NCBI GenBank assembly: GCA_025935595.1
Contig: JAICUZ010000185.1
Location: 1 to 5,430 of the forward strand
Length of the DNA: 5,430 nucleotides
Direction: 5' to 3'
From: Burkholderiales bacterium
GTDB lineage: Bacteria; Actinomycetota; Thermoleophilia; Gaiellales; Gaiellaceae
Shown here piece after piece: positions 5,341 through 5,430 of this stretch; position 1 is the first letter of the stretch, and every line of letters begins with the position of its first letter. Made by a program: the position numbers and the translations under genes. The notes below the pieces were generated by a model that ran no database searches, was not told where the DNA came from, and saw only the letters and a program-made list of their open reading frames with translations.

Positions 5341-5430
5341 TAGTGACCCCCTCGACCCCAATACTCATGCCCCTCGCCCGCGAGCACTCGGCGCGCTGCT
5401 GTGTCCTCGTGTTCGCCAATAGTTCCGCTA
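5340..5430 (-). CDS. Possible C-terminal end of the upstream transporter subunit gene (partial)
   Basis: On the minus strand, a frame open from the right edge (first full codon at 5429) reads through 29 codons to TAA at 5342-5340. It shares one base with the permease ATG. The encoded tail, ending HEYWGRGGH, is hydrophilic, as expected for the cytoplasmic end of a PotB-type permease that would normally precede PotC. The stretch is too short to identify by motif, and its third-position GC is weaker than in neighbouring genes, so the call rests mainly on the TAATG junction and known operon order. Confidence 0.35.
   Translation of the reverse strand, partial: SGTIGEHEDTAARRVLAGEGHEYWGRGGH
5347..5353 (-). 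promoter_or_regulatory. Ribosome binding site for the permease ATG
   Basis: On the minus strand GAGGGGG (5353-5347) sits 6 nt before the ATG at 5340, close to ideal spacing. It favours the ATG over the in-frame TTG at 5361 and would lie inside the end of the upstream coding frame, typical of tightly packed operons. Confidence 0.6.

Noticed and set aside
5340..5361. Permease start at the TTG at 5361
   Set aside because: The ATG at 5340 has a well-spaced GAGGGGG upstream, overlaps a plausible upstream stop as TAATG, and gives the normal PotC length.
4217..5419. A 400-codon open frame on the minus strand overlapping the permease and reductase genes
   Set aside because: It runs through the permease in a shifted frame, and its product is an Arg/Ala/Pro-rich string with no domains. 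High-GC genes routinely leave such long open shadow frames; the permease frame has clear membrane segments and the EAA motif.

Overview
The window is high-GC bacterial chromosome with strong G/C bias at third codon positions. It opens with the 3' end of a tRNA whose CCA is not encoded, and at least three genes appear to lack Shine-Dalgarno sites. This fits a deep-branching actinobacterium; Thermoleophilia (Gaiellales/Solirubrobacterales) is my best guess from gene style, not something the sequence proves. There is no phage, transposase, integrase or CRISPR signature.

Layout from left to right: (1) the tail of a probable tRNA-Gly (1-21) with a strong intrinsic terminator (30-53). (2) A 14-bp perfect palindrome (96-109), then a small unrecognised protein gene on + (170-493, 107 aa). 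(3) About 344 bp without a gene (494-837), holding a strong GC hairpin that probably ends the leftward operon. (4) A leftward two-gene operon: a stand-alone receiver-domain response regulator (2609 to 2202) joined by a 1-nt TGATG overlap to an FAD/NAD(P) disulfide-reductase-like flavoprotein (2202 to 838). (5) A 44-bp divergent promoter region (2610-2653). (6) A rightward pair: an M19 (renal-type) dipeptidase (2654-3619) and, 17 nt later, an aldo/keto reductase (3637-4539). (7) A 31-nt perfect palindrome (4514-4544) made of two smaller palindromes, lying across the convergent stop codons. (8) A leftward PotC-type ABC permease (5340 to 4543), overlapping by 1 nt the possible end of an upstream gene that runs off the right edge.

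How the genes work together: the regulator and flavoprotein are almost certainly co-translated, but no histidine kinase or output domain is present, so the signalling partner lies elsewhere. The dipeptidase and reductase are both probably soluble catabolic or detoxifying enzymes. They share a direction, but each has its own -10-like hexamer 6-9 nt before its start codon, consistent with leaderless transcripts. The permease belongs to a spermidine/putrescine-type importer whose other subunits would lie beyond the right edge.

Most of the window is ordinary housekeeping or catabolic sequence. The items most worth a second look are the nested palindrome that supplies parts of two stop codons, the flavoprotein that keeps its redox Cys pair but has Phe where the catalytic His should be, its coupling to an orphan receiver, and the back-to-back leaderless-type promoters.
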